Below are positions 1-5,784 of a stretch of 5,784 nucleotides of DNA, piece by piece. The translations under genes and the position numbers were made by a program. Origin of the DNA: Prevotellaceae bacterium UBA3646 (GTDB lineage: Bacteria; Bacteroidota; Bacteroidia; Bacteroidales; Bacteroidaceae); NCBI GenBank assembly GCA_002373535.1, contig DFKL01000130.1, positions 1 through 5,784 on the forward strand, read 5' to 3'. Position 1 is the first letter of the stretch; the number at the start of each line of letters is the position of its first letter. The notes below the pieces were generated by a model, which was given only the letters and a program-made list of their open reading frames with translations, did no database searches and had not been told where the DNA came from.

Positions 1-1010
1 ATACGCTGTTCGTCGTGATTTTCCAGAAAGTTGAGCATATTGCCCTGTATGTCCTGGACAGCCTGCCAACAACCCGTAATCTCGTGCGTACTGCACATAC
101 CTGCAGTAACAGCCCTGAGCCTGTCGTACAGCCCGACCTTGTCATACAGGAAGTCAAAGCCACCACGACGGATATAGTCCCGATACATCGATGGATTGTA
201 TACCTCGGCAATAAAGATCATCTCCGGATACCGCACCTTGACACGTGGTATAGCCCATTCCCAAAACTCCACAGGCACCATCTCGGCCATGTCGCAACGG
301 AATCCGTCCACACCCTTCGCCGACCAGTAGAGCAGTATGTCCAGCATCTTGCCGTATGTCGAAGGCCCATAGTTCAACTTGACAGTCTCATACCAGTCGT
401 TCTTACCAGGCCATGCGCTGAACACATCGTTGCCCGTGGCCTTGGCCGGATTCTCATAATACCCGCAATCAGCCGTCGACACTATATTGTCCAAATGCAG
501 AGGCTCACCCAGATAGTAGAAATTGTTCTCCGGGCTATAACTCTGCGAAGGGTCGTCTCCCACACCCAGGTCCTGGCAGTCTGCGGGACAGGCATCACTG
601 TGATACTGGCGCGCCACATGGTTGGGGACAAAATCCTGGATAACCTTCATCCCGGCCCTGTGCGTACGCTCGATGAGCCGCTCGTACTCATGTATGCGGT
701 CAGCAACCTTGACGGCCAGGTCCGGATCCACGTCATAGTAGTCCTTGATGGCATATGGGCTTCCGGCCCTGCCCTTTACTATCACAGGGTTGTCCGCGGC
801 AATGCCGTATCTGGAATAGTCTGTGCAGGTTGCATGCTCTATAATGCCCGTATACCAGACATGCGTCACGCCCAGGTCCCTTATCTCACCGAGCGCCCTC
901 ATCGTGAATGCAGACATAGTGCCGCATCCACTCTGCCTCTTGGACCCTGACGGCACAGGACGCTCCACGTCTGCGCCGAACAGCCTGGTAAAAACCTGAT
1001 AGATGACCAT
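1..1010 (-). CDS. GH13 alpha-amylase-family glycoside hydrolase, C-terminal part missing (runs off left edge)
   Basis: This frame stays open on the minus strand from the ATG at 1010 to the window edge, giving the first 336 residues. All four GH13 signature regions are visible: region I DFVPNH (126-131), region II GFRCDMAEM with the nucleophile Asp240, region III IAEVYN with the acid/base Glu269, and region IV FLENHD with the transition-state Asp333. The catalytic triad of the TIM-barrel is therefore intact. The protein begins MVIYQVFTRLFG, the first barrel strand, with no signal peptide or lipobox, so it is expected in the cytoplasm acting on imported or stored alpha-glucans. The exact substrate and linkage cannot be read from the sequence. 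Relatives I recall from Bacteroides are roughly 550-620 residues, so much of the C-terminal part (end of the barrel and beta domain) lies outside the window. The ATG shares one base with the fabD stop (TAATG), suggesting translational coupling. The family call is secure; the specific activity is not. Confidence 0.93.
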   Translation of the reverse strand, partial: MVIYQVFTRLFGADVERPVPSGSKRQSGCGTMSAFTMRALGEIRDLGVTHVWYTGIIEHATCTDYSRYGIAADNPVIVKGRAGSPYAIKDYYDVDPDLAVKVADRIHEYERLIERTHRAGMKVIQDFVPNHVARQYHSDACPADCQDLGVGDDPSQSYSPENNFYYLGEPLHLDNIVSTADCGYYENPAKATGNDVFSAWPGKNDWYETVKLNYGPSTYGKMLDILLYWSAKGVDGFRCDMAEMVPVEFWEWAIPRVKVRYPEMIFIAEVYNPSMYRDYIRRGGFDFLYDKVGLYDRLRAVTAGMCSTHEITGCWQAVQDIQGNMLNFLENHDEQR

Positions 1011-1897
1011 TATGCGTGCTCGACGGTAACGTCCTTGCTAATCTTGCCAATCATACCCGTGAGAGCCTGACCAGGACCACACTCGACAAACTCGGTGGCA
1101 CCTGCCGCTATCATAGACTGCACCTCCTGAGTCCAGCGCACGCTGGCAGTCAGCTGTGCGATCAGGTTCTTCTTGATTTCATCTGCGTCAGTGTGAGCCT
1201 TGCCGTCCACATTCTGGTAGACCGGGCACTTAGGCTCGTGAAACTCGGTGGCCTCTATTGCAGCCTGAAGCTCATCCTTGGCACCCTGCATCAGAGGGCT
1301 GTGGAAAGCCCCGCCTACAGGAAGGACCAAAGCCCGGCGGGCACCTGCCTCCAACAACTTGTCACAAGCCTTCTGGACCTTATCCTTGTTGCCACTTATG
1401 ACAAGCTGTCCGGGACAATTGTAGTTTGCCGGCACTACCACTCCGTCGCCATCGGCACTCACCTCAGCACATATCCTTTCTATCGTCTCGTCGTCCAGGC
1501 GCAACACGGCAGCCATGCCACCCGGTTGAGCCTCGCAGCACTTCTGCATAGCCATGGCACGCGAATACACCAGTCTTAGACCATCCTCAAACGTCAAGGC
1601 GCCAGCAGCCACAAGGGCACTGAACTCACCAAGTGAATGCCCACCGACCATATCAGGACGGAAGCCGTCACCCATGGCAGCGGCCATGGCAACACTATGC
1701 AAAAATACCGCAGGCTGTGTGACTTTGGTCTCCTTCAACGCGTCGGCATCCCCGTTGAACATGATATCCGTAAGGCTGAAACCAAGAATCTCGTCAGCCT
1801 TGTCCATCAACTTTCTCGCCGACTCGTCAGACTCGTACAAATCCTTGCCCATACCTGTAAACTGTGCTCCCTGACCGGGAAAAACAAATGCTTTCAT
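1010..1897 (-). CDS. fabD: Malonyl-CoA:acyl carrier protein transacylase (FabD)
   Basis: FabD moves the malonyl group from CoA to the ACP phosphopantetheine, feeding the elongation cycle of type II fatty acid synthesis in the cytoplasm. The 295-residue product has the usual length for stand-alone FabD. Visible landmarks are the oxyanion-hole motif GQGAQ (8-12), the nucleophile elbow GHSLG with Ser88, the malonate-carboxylate-binding Arg113 in YSRAMAMQ, the catalytic His199 in AFHSPLM, Gln248 matching the conserved Gln near residue 250 of the E. coli enzyme, and the late GPGQALTGM segment (274-282). The start is the ATG at 1897, which puts MKAFVFPGQGAQ at the N-terminus as in the family. The leader just upstream is A/T-rich without a Shine-Dalgarno sequence, and a Bacteroidota-type promoter lies about 75 bases upstream. 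The stop overlaps the start of the GH13 gene by one base, so the two are probably co-transcribed. Confidence 0.97.
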   Translation of the reverse strand: MKAFVFPGQGAQFTGMGKDLYESDESARKLMDKADEILGFSLTDIMFNGDADALKETKVTQPAVFLHSVAMAAAMGDGFRPDMVGGHSLGEFSALVAAGALTFEDGLRLVYSRAMAMQKCCEAQPGGMAAVLRLDDETIERICAEVSADGDGVVVPANYNCPGQLVISGNKDKVQKACDKLLEAGARRALVLPVGGAFHSPLMQGAKDELQAAIEATEFHEPKCPVYQNVDGKAHTDADEIKKNLIAQLTASVRWTQEVQSMIAAGATEFVECGPGQALTGMIGKISKDVTVEHA

Positions 1898-1969
1898 AAT
1901 TAAATCTATTTTTTATTTTTACACTTTTCCAGATACCATCCCGTTTTTGCAAACAAGATTATCCGCGAA

Positions 1970-2001
1970 CAAAGTTAGCATTTTTTTACATCTACGGCAA
2001 A
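1970..2001 (-). promoter_or_regulatory. Promoter for fabD and the GH13 gene, Bacteroidota type
   Basis: Read on the minus strand, TTTG (forward 1998-2001) is followed after exactly 20 bases by TAACTTTG (forward 1970-1977). This fits the Bacteroidota primary-sigma consensus of TTTG at -33 and TAnnTTTG at -7 with a 19-21 base spacer. The spacer contains a run of seven A residues. Transcription would begin near 1962-1966, leaving a leader of about 65-70 bases before the fabD ATG. The leader ends in an A/T-rich stretch with no Shine-Dalgarno motif. The motif match is direct; promoter activity is inferred. Confidence 0.8.
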
Positions 2002-2013
2002 TTTTCACGACCC

Positions 2014-2048
2014 TTTACGTGCTTACGTGCATAATTTTGCTATCTTTG
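2014..2048 (+). promoter_or_regulatory. Promoter region for the relA/spoT gene, two overlapping -7-like boxes
   Basis: TATCTTTG at 2041-2048 matches the Bacteroidota -7 box TAnnTTTG and continues as TATCTTTGC, a common form. A second match, TAATTTTG, sits just upstream at 2032-2039. No perfect -33 TTTG is present at the ideal distance. The nearest candidate is TTTA at 2014-2017, 23 bases before the downstream box, slightly long. A start near 2052-2056 would give a leader of about 20 bases that includes AGGAAG before the ATG at 2075. The region lies back to back with the fabD promoter, so the two -33 regions are only about 12 bases apart. The downstream box is likely real; use of the upstream one is uncertain. 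Confidence 0.65.
2015..2030 (+). repeat. Exact tandem repeat of TTACGTGC (two copies) within the promoter spacer
   Basis: The octamer TTACGTGC occurs at 2015-2022 and again at 2023-2030 with no gap. Each copy contains the self-complementary core ACGT. The repeat overlaps the -33 region and spacer of the relA/spoT promoter and lies just beyond the -33 box of the fabD promoter. Such placement would suit a regulator binding two half-sites, but no regulator is known from this sequence, and an unselected short duplication is possible. Confidence 0.5.
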
Positions 2049-2060
2049 CACGAAATCAAC

Positions 2061-2066
2061 AGGAAG
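2061..2066 (+). promoter_or_regulatory. Ribosome binding site for the relA/spoT gene (decides the start)
   Basis: AGGAAG lies 8 bases before the ATG at 2075, a good Shine-Dalgarno position and the only clear one in the window. It favours the ATG at 2075 over an in-frame GTG at 2027, which would lie upstream of the best -7 box and so outside the predicted transcript. Confidence 0.6.
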
Positions 2067-2074
2067 TTCACACT

Positions 2075-4048
2075 ATGGACTACGATAAAATAGTGCAGGA
2101 ATTGGCACAACAGGTTTACGACTCCGTACGGGACAGGTTCACCGCCGAGGATTACGAACGCGTATGTCAGGCCTTCCACCTTGCACGGAAAGCCCACGCC
2201 TGCCAGCGACGCAAATCAGGCGAGCCCTACATTATACACCCCATCAGCGTCGCACTGATAGCAGCCAAGGAACTCCGTCTCGATGCCAACAGCGTAATCA
2301 CGGCATTCCTGCACGACGTAGTGGAGGACACCCCATATACCGTCGAGGACATACGGCGTCAGTTCGGAGACGACGTAGCAGGTCTCGTAGACGTAGTGAC
2401 CAAGAAGAAGAAGGAGACCTACAACACTACCAAGCAGGTAGACAACTACCAACAGATCCTGGCTTCGCTCCATTACGACATCCGTGCCGTGATGGTCAAG
2501 ATCAGCGACCGCCTGCACAATATGCGCACCCTGAGCAGCATGCGCCCCGACAAGCAGATGAAGATTGCCGGCGAGACAGACTGCTTCTATGCCCCCCTTG
2601 CCAACCGCCTTGGACTGTTCGAGGTCAAGACAGACCTGGAGAACCTCTCCTTCAAATACCGTTGCGAGCTTGAATACGGCGACATCGAGCGTTGGCTGCA
2701 GGCAGACGAGGAGCGCGACCGCGAACGCCTCAACCGTTTCTGCAAGAACGTCCACGGCACACTCAAGGACCACGGAATCCAGTGCAACGTCCAGTACTAC
2801 TTTCGACGCCCGTACAGCATCTGGCGACGCATGCACCAGCAGCATGTCGACTACTTTCACCTGCAAAACCGGTACTACATACGCATCACCTTCTGGGAAG
2901 ACACGATGGATGATGCACTCACCGACAAAGAGACCTGCCTTAAAATATACAATCTGCTGACACGCGACTTCCGCGAGCGCCCGGGCTCGTTCCAGAACCT
3001 TATCGAGCAGCCCAAGGAGAATTCCTACCAATGCATACGCCTCATGCTGCTCGGCGAGCAAGGGATATGGGAAGACGTCCAGATATGCTCGCAAGAGATG
3101 GTCACAGCCAGCCAGGTCGGCTGCATGGGCGAGATAGGCAGCAACATAGGCAACTGGGTAAAGCGATTCCGCCGTGTGCTCAAGGACATAGAGCAACTCG
3201 GCAACGAGGAATATTTCCTCGAGCATATCTCCAGCAGCCTCTATTACGACGACATCACCGTTTTCTCACCCGATGGCGATGCGATGATCCTACCCAAGGA
3301 AAGCACCGTCATCGACTACGCATTCAAGCAAGGCGACCACTGCGGCTCTCACGCACACTATGCACGCGTCAACGGACATCTGTGCAGCGTCAAGACCACA
3401 CTGCACAACGGCGACTGCATAGAACTCCATACCAGTCCTCAGGCGCACCCGCACAAGGATTGGATCAATCACTGCAAGACCTACGTCGCAAAACGCTATC
3501 TGCGTATATTCCTGACCGAGCGTCTGCTCGTCGCCGGAGGCGTCGTACGATGCAACTTGTGCAATCCACTGCCAGGAGGAGAGGTCATAGGCATACGCAC
3601 CTCCCATGGCGAAGACAACGTGACAGACTATCGCAGCATAATACTGCACCGCCGTTCGTGCCCCGAGGCCATACGCATGGCCAGCAAGCACGGCGACGAC
3701 GTCGTCAGCGTCAACTATGCCGACGACCCCGATGCCGAGTCCATTGCCATCAATTCACCCACATCAGTCACCATCAACCGCAACGGATACGCATATCCCG
3801 TCACCTTGGAGATACGCGGCGTAGACAGATACCACCTGCTCATGGACCTTGTCACGGAGATTGCAGACAACCTCCGTCTCAGCATAGACTCCCTCAACAC
3901 CCACACACGCGACAACATAGCCACGTGTCGCGTGACATTCATGGTGCACAGCGTCCAGGAGATGGTCATGGCAATAGAGAAAATCAGCCATATAGACGGT
4001 ATCGACAGCGTCTACCAGGACGAGACAGACCACAACGACAAAACATAA
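2075..4048 (+). CDS. spoT: RelA/SpoT-family (p)ppGpp hydrolase with degenerate synthetase domain
   Basis: This 657-residue protein has the long RSH layout: HD hydrolase (about 25-195), synthetase-like domain (about 225-350), TGS (about 390-455), a short linker, a zinc-binding-type CNLC...HRRSC segment (491-530) and an ACT domain (about 573-648). The expected hydrolase residues are all present: Arg46-Lys47, His55, His80-Asp81, Glu84-Asp85, Asp145 and Asn149. It should therefore remove the 3' pyrophosphate from (p)ppGpp with Mn2+. The synthetase-like domain looks broken. By alignment from memory to streptococcal Rel, the metal-binding Asp264 is Asn265, Glu323 is Asp334, the Gly of NGYQS is Ser317, His312 is Arg322, and the Arg and Lys of the RPK motif are Tyr242 and Arg244. 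About nine extra residues lie near 273-288. It is shorter than typical RSH proteins (about 700-750). The ATG at 2075 follows AGGAAG. rfbA starts 32 bases downstream. The symbol reflects predicted hydrolase function; relA/rel paralogue naming is possible. Confidence 0.92.
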   Translation: MDYDKIVQELAQQVYDSVRDRFTAEDYERVCQAFHLARKAHACQRRKSGEPYIIHPISVALIAAKELRLDANSVITAFLHDVVEDTPYTVEDIRRQFGDDVAGLVDVVTKKKKETYNTTKQVDNYQQILASLHYDIRAVMVKISDRLHNMRTLSSMRPDKQMKIAGETDCFYAPLANRLGLFEVKTDLENLSFKYRCELEYGDIERWLQADEERDRERLNRFCKNVHGTLKDHGIQCNVQYYFRRPYSIWRRMHQQHVDYFHLQNRYYIRITFWEDTMDDALTDKETCLKIYNLLTRDFRERPGSFQNLIEQPKENSYQCIRLMLLGEQGIWEDVQICSQEMVTASQVGCMGEIGSNIGNWVKRFRRVLKDIEQLGNEEYFLEHISSSLYYDDITVFSPDGDAMILPKESTVIDYAFKQGDHCGSHAHYARVNGHLCSVKTTLHNGDCIELHTSPQAHPHKDWINHCKTYVAKRYLRIFLTERLLVAGGVVRCNLCNPLPGGEVIGIRTSHGEDNVTDYRSIILHRRSCPEAIRMASKHGDDVVSVNYADDPDAESIAINSPTSVTINRNGYAYPVTLEIRGVDRYHLLMDLVTEIADNLRLSIDSLNTHTRDNIATCRVTFMVHSVQEMVMAIEKISHIDGIDSVYQDETDHNDKT

Positions 4049-4080
4049 CACCTTAAAATACAGACACAAGATACACGAAC

Positions 4081-4986
4081 ATGAAAGGAATAGTTCTTGC
4101 CGGAGGGAGCGGCACGCGCCTCTACCCCATTACCAAAGGCATATCCAAGCAGCTGATGCCCATATACGACAAGCCTATGGTCTACTACCCCATCAGCGTA
4201 CTCATGCTGGCAGGCATACGCGACATACTCATCATATCCACCCCATACGACCTGCCGGGGTTCAAGCGTCTGCTTGGCGACGGCTCCGACTACGGCGTCC
4301 GTTTCGAATATGCCGAGCAGCCATCTCCTGACGGCCTGGCACAAGCATTCACTATAGGCCGTGACTTCATAGGCAGCGACAGCGTCTGCCTTGTCCTCGG
4401 CGACAACATCTTCCAGGGCAACGGCTTCACGCAGATGCTCAGGGAAGCCGTCCGCACTGCCGAACAAGAACACAAGGCAACCGTCTTCGGCTACTGGGTC
4501 AACGACCCGGAACGCTATGGCGTGGCAGAGTTCGACCGATACGGCAACTGCCTCTCCATAGAAGAGAAGCCACAGAACCCCAAGTCAAACTACGCAGTAG
4601 TCGGACTCTACTTCTACCCCAACCAAGTGGTAGACGTAGCAAGCAACATCAAGCCCTCTGCACGAGGCGAGTACGAGATTACCACCGTCAACCAATGGTT
4701 CCTGCGTGACTCCCGGCTCAAGGTGCAGACACTCGGTCGCGGCTTTGCATGGCTCGACACCGGCACACACGACTCCCTGAGCGAAGCATCCACCTACATC
4801 GAAGTCCTAGAGAAACGCCAGGGACTGAAGGTAGCCTGCCTGGAAGGCATAGCATACCGCCAAGGCTGGATAACCGAGGAACGCATGCGCCAGCTGGCAC
4901 AACCGATGCTCAAGAACCAGTACGGCCAGTACCTGCTCAAGGTCATAGACGAAGTAAAACGCTACGGTACAGGCGAACCAGCATAG
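4081..4986 (+). CDS. rfbA: Glucose-1-phosphate thymidylyltransferase (RmlA/RfbA)
   Basis: This enzyme makes dTDP-glucose and pyrophosphate from dTTP and glucose-1-phosphate, the first and normally feedback-controlled step of dTDP-L-rhamnose synthesis. The 301-residue length fits the family (about 290-300). The nucleotide-binding signature GGSGTRLYP spans 8-16, followed by SKQLMPIYDKPM with Lys23 and Gln24. AEQPSPDGLAQA (78-89) forms the base and sugar pocket, LGDN holds metal ligand Asp108, SIEEKP (159-164) contacts the sugar, and WLDTGTH carries the second metal ligand Asp226. The ATG at 4081 puts the signature at the normal distance from the N-terminus. There is no Shine-Dalgarno sequence, and neither a promoter nor a terminator is evident in the 32 bases after the relA/spoT stop, so read-through from that gene is likely. 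rfbC follows after 27 bases. Confidence 0.97.
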   Translation: MKGIVLAGGSGTRLYPITKGISKQLMPIYDKPMVYYPISVLMLAGIRDILIISTPYDLPGFKRLLGDGSDYGVRFEYAEQPSPDGLAQAFTIGRDFIGSDSVCLVLGDNIFQGNGFTQMLREAVRTAEQEHKATVFGYWVNDPERYGVAEFDRYGNCLSIEEKPQNPKSNYAVVGLYFYPNQVVDVASNIKPSARGEYEITTVNQWFLRDSRLKVQTLGRGFAWLDTGTHDSLSEASTYIEVLEKRQGLKVACLEGIAYRQGWITEERMRQLAQPMLKNQYGQYLLKVIDEVKRYGTGEPA

Positions 4987-5013
4987 ACACAACTACACAT
5001 ACACACAATCCCA

Positions 5014-5607
5014 ATGGAATTTATCAAGACAGATATAGAAGGACCTCTCATCATCCAGCCCAAAGTCTTTGGCGACTCTCGAGGCTATTTCATGGAAAGT
5101 TTCTCACAACGCGAATTCGACGAAAAAGTAGCGATACCACAATACGGGCACCCCGTCATATTCGTACAGGACAACGAATCCATGTCCACCTACGGAGTAA
5201 TGCGCGGTCTGCATTTCCAACGACCGCCATTCACACAGAGCAAGATAGTACGCTGCGTGCAAGGCAGCGTACTGGACGTCGCCGTAGACATCCGCCGCGG
5301 CTCCCCCACATACGGTCGCCACGTCGCAGTCCTGCTCACCCAGGACAACCACCTCCAGTTCTTCGTTCCCAAAGGCTTTGCTCACGGATTTGCCGTTCTC
5401 AGCGACACAGCCCTTTTCCAATATAAATGCGACCAGTTCTACCACCCCGAGTCAGACGACGGCATATCCATCTTGGACACCACGCTGGGCATAGACTGGC
5501 AGATTCCCGTAGAAAAAGCCATCCTGTCGGACAAAGACACCAGACACGCCACATTAGACAAATTCAACACCCCATTCGACATCAACACAGACCTATACGC
5601 ACAATGA
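5014..5607 (+). CDS. rfbC: dTDP-4-dehydrorhamnose 3,5-epimerase (RmlC/RfbC)
   Basis: RmlC epimerises C3 and C5 of dTDP-4-keto-6-deoxy-glucose to give dTDP-4-keto-L-rhamnose, the third pathway step. The 197-residue protein is slightly longer than the usual 180-190 and has the cupin-fold landmarks: GDSRGYFMESF (20-30), QDNESMSTYGVMRGLHFQ (52-69) with catalytic His67, the QSK segment with Lys77, LDVAVDIRRGSPTYG (87-101), FVPKGFAHGF (117-126), and YKCDQFYHPESDDGI (137-151), where the family has its catalytic tyrosine. The acidic partner of the His is probably the Asp in ILSDKDTRHATL (170-181). The 27-base spacer before the ATG contains no G and no Shine-Dalgarno motif. The stop overlaps the rfbB start in an ATGA arrangement, indicating translational coupling. 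Confidence 0.96.
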   Translation: MEFIKTDIEGPLIIQPKVFGDSRGYFMESFSQREFDEKVAIPQYGHPVIFVQDNESMSTYGVMRGLHFQRPPFTQSKIVRCVQGSVLDVAVDIRRGSPTYGRHVAVLLTQDNHLQFFVPKGFAHGFAVLSDTALFQYKCDQFYHPESDDGISILDTTLGIDWQIPVEKAILSDKDTRHATLDKFNTPFDINTDLYAQ

Positions 5608-5784
5608 AGAATATCGTCATCACCGGCGGCGCCGGCTTCATCGGCTCACACGTAGTCCGCTTGTTCGTCAATAAGTATCCGGAATACAACATCATCAACC
5701 TCGACAAGCTCACCTACGCAGGCAACCTCGCCAACCTCAAGGACATAGAGGACAAGCCTAACTACAAGTTCGTCAAGATGGACA
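5604..5784 (+). CDS. rfbB: dTDP-glucose 4,6-dehydratase (RmlB/RfbB), N-terminal part only
   Basis: Only the first 60 codons lie in the window. The product begins MKNIVITGGAGFIGSHVVR, a Rossmann nucleotide-binding motif with glycines 8, 11 and 14, followed by NLDKLTYAGNLANL (32-45), where Asp34 at the end of beta-strand 2 is placed to bind the NAD+ ribose. LDKLTYAGN is characteristic of RmlB within the extended short-chain dehydrogenase family. The full enzyme, normally about 350-380 residues, converts dTDP-glucose to dTDP-4-keto-6-deoxyglucose, step two of rhamnose synthesis. The catalytic YxxxK and the Asp-Glu pair lie beyond the right edge. The start overlaps the rfbC stop by four bases (ATGA). 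The neighbours fit fully; another dTDP-sugar dehydratase is the only real alternative. Confidence 0.94.
   Translation, partial: MKNIVITGGAGFIGSHVVRLFVNKYPEYNIINLDKLTYAGNLANLKDIEDKPNYKFVKMD

Noticed and set aside
15..950. Long plus-strand open frame opposite the GH13 gene
   Set aside because: It shows no recognisable domain, while the opposite strand over the same span encodes a clear GH13 enzyme with all catalytic motifs. It is an antisense shadow.
2027..2074. Upstream in-frame GTG start adding 16 residues to the relA/spoT protein
   Set aside because: The extension contains the best -7 box (2041-2048), so it would not be transcribed from that promoter. The ATG at 2075 has AGGAAG at 8 bases and gives a normal family N-terminus.
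2216..3226. 336-codon minus-strand open frame inside the relA/spoT gene
   Set aside because: It lies opposite conserved HD and synthetase-like domains, has no promoter or ribosome site, and its Val/Leu/Ala-rich product looks like an antisense reading of GAC/CAG-type codons.
3031..4056. 341-codon plus-strand open frame in another phase within relA/spoT
   Set aside because: The product is extremely rich in Arg, His and Gln with no domain, as expected of an off-frame reading of GC-rich coding DNA. The TGS and ACT domains are in the main frame.
4049..4080. Possible promoter or terminator between relA/spoT and rfbA
   Set aside because: There is no TAnnTTTG box, no TTTG element and no hairpin followed by a T run in these 32 bases.
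4749..5426. 225-codon plus-strand open frame spanning the rfbA/rfbC junction
   Set aside because: It is a low-complexity Arg/Thr/His-rich product overlapping two well-supported enzymes in a different frame.
1..5784. Mobile element, CRISPR array, tRNA/rRNA or defence system
   Set aside because: No transposase motifs, terminal inverted repeats, regularly spaced repeats or tRNA-like cloverleaf were seen. Nearly all of the window is accounted for by six recognisable genes and one short intergenic region.

Overview
The window looks like chromosomal housekeeping DNA from a member of the Bacteroidota, most likely order Bacteroidales. The intergenic region carries promoters of the Bacteroidota sigma-factor type (TTTG, about 20 bases, TAnnTTTG). 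Most starts lack a Shine-Dalgarno sequence and have A-rich or G-poor leaders. The partial alpha-amylase has the sequence style I associate with Bacteroides/Prevotella relatives. By eye the coding DNA is of moderate to fairly high GC, with frequent ATA and C-ending codons; I cannot fix the genus.

Layout. Positions 1-1897 are read leftward: fabD (malonyl-CoA:ACP transacylase, 1010-1897), followed with a one-base stop/start overlap by a cytoplasmic GH13 alpha-amylase-family gene that runs off the left edge (1-1010). Positions 1898-2074 are a 177-base divergent control region with a near-ideal promoter for fabD and a second promoter-like region facing right, which contains an exact tandem 8-base repeat. 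Positions 2075 to the right edge are read rightward: a RelA/SpoT-family protein (2075-4048), rfbA/rmlA (4081-4986), rfbC/rmlC (5014-5607) and the first 60 codons of rfbB/rmlB (5604-5784). Gaps between these genes are 32 bases, 27 bases and a 4-base overlap, and no terminator is visible, so they may be one transcript.

How the genes work together. RmlA, RmlB and RmlC carry out steps 1, 2 and 3 of dTDP-L-rhamnose synthesis from glucose-1-phosphate and dTTP, which supplies rhamnose for surface polysaccharide or glycans; rmlD, the last step, is not in the window. The RelA/SpoT protein keeps all expected (p)ppGpp hydrolase residues, but its synthetase domain has lost most catalytic residues. I therefore predict a hydrolase-only alarmone enzyme encoded at the head of a sugar-nucleotide cluster. 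FabD supplies malonyl-ACP for fatty acid synthesis, and the GH13 enzyme acts on alpha-glucans.

No mobile element, CRISPR array, tRNA, rRNA or defence system was seen. The most notable points are the degenerate synthetase domain and shortened regulatory half of the RelA/SpoT protein, its linkage to the rml genes, and the repeat in its promoter. I do not see evidence for a wholly new system.
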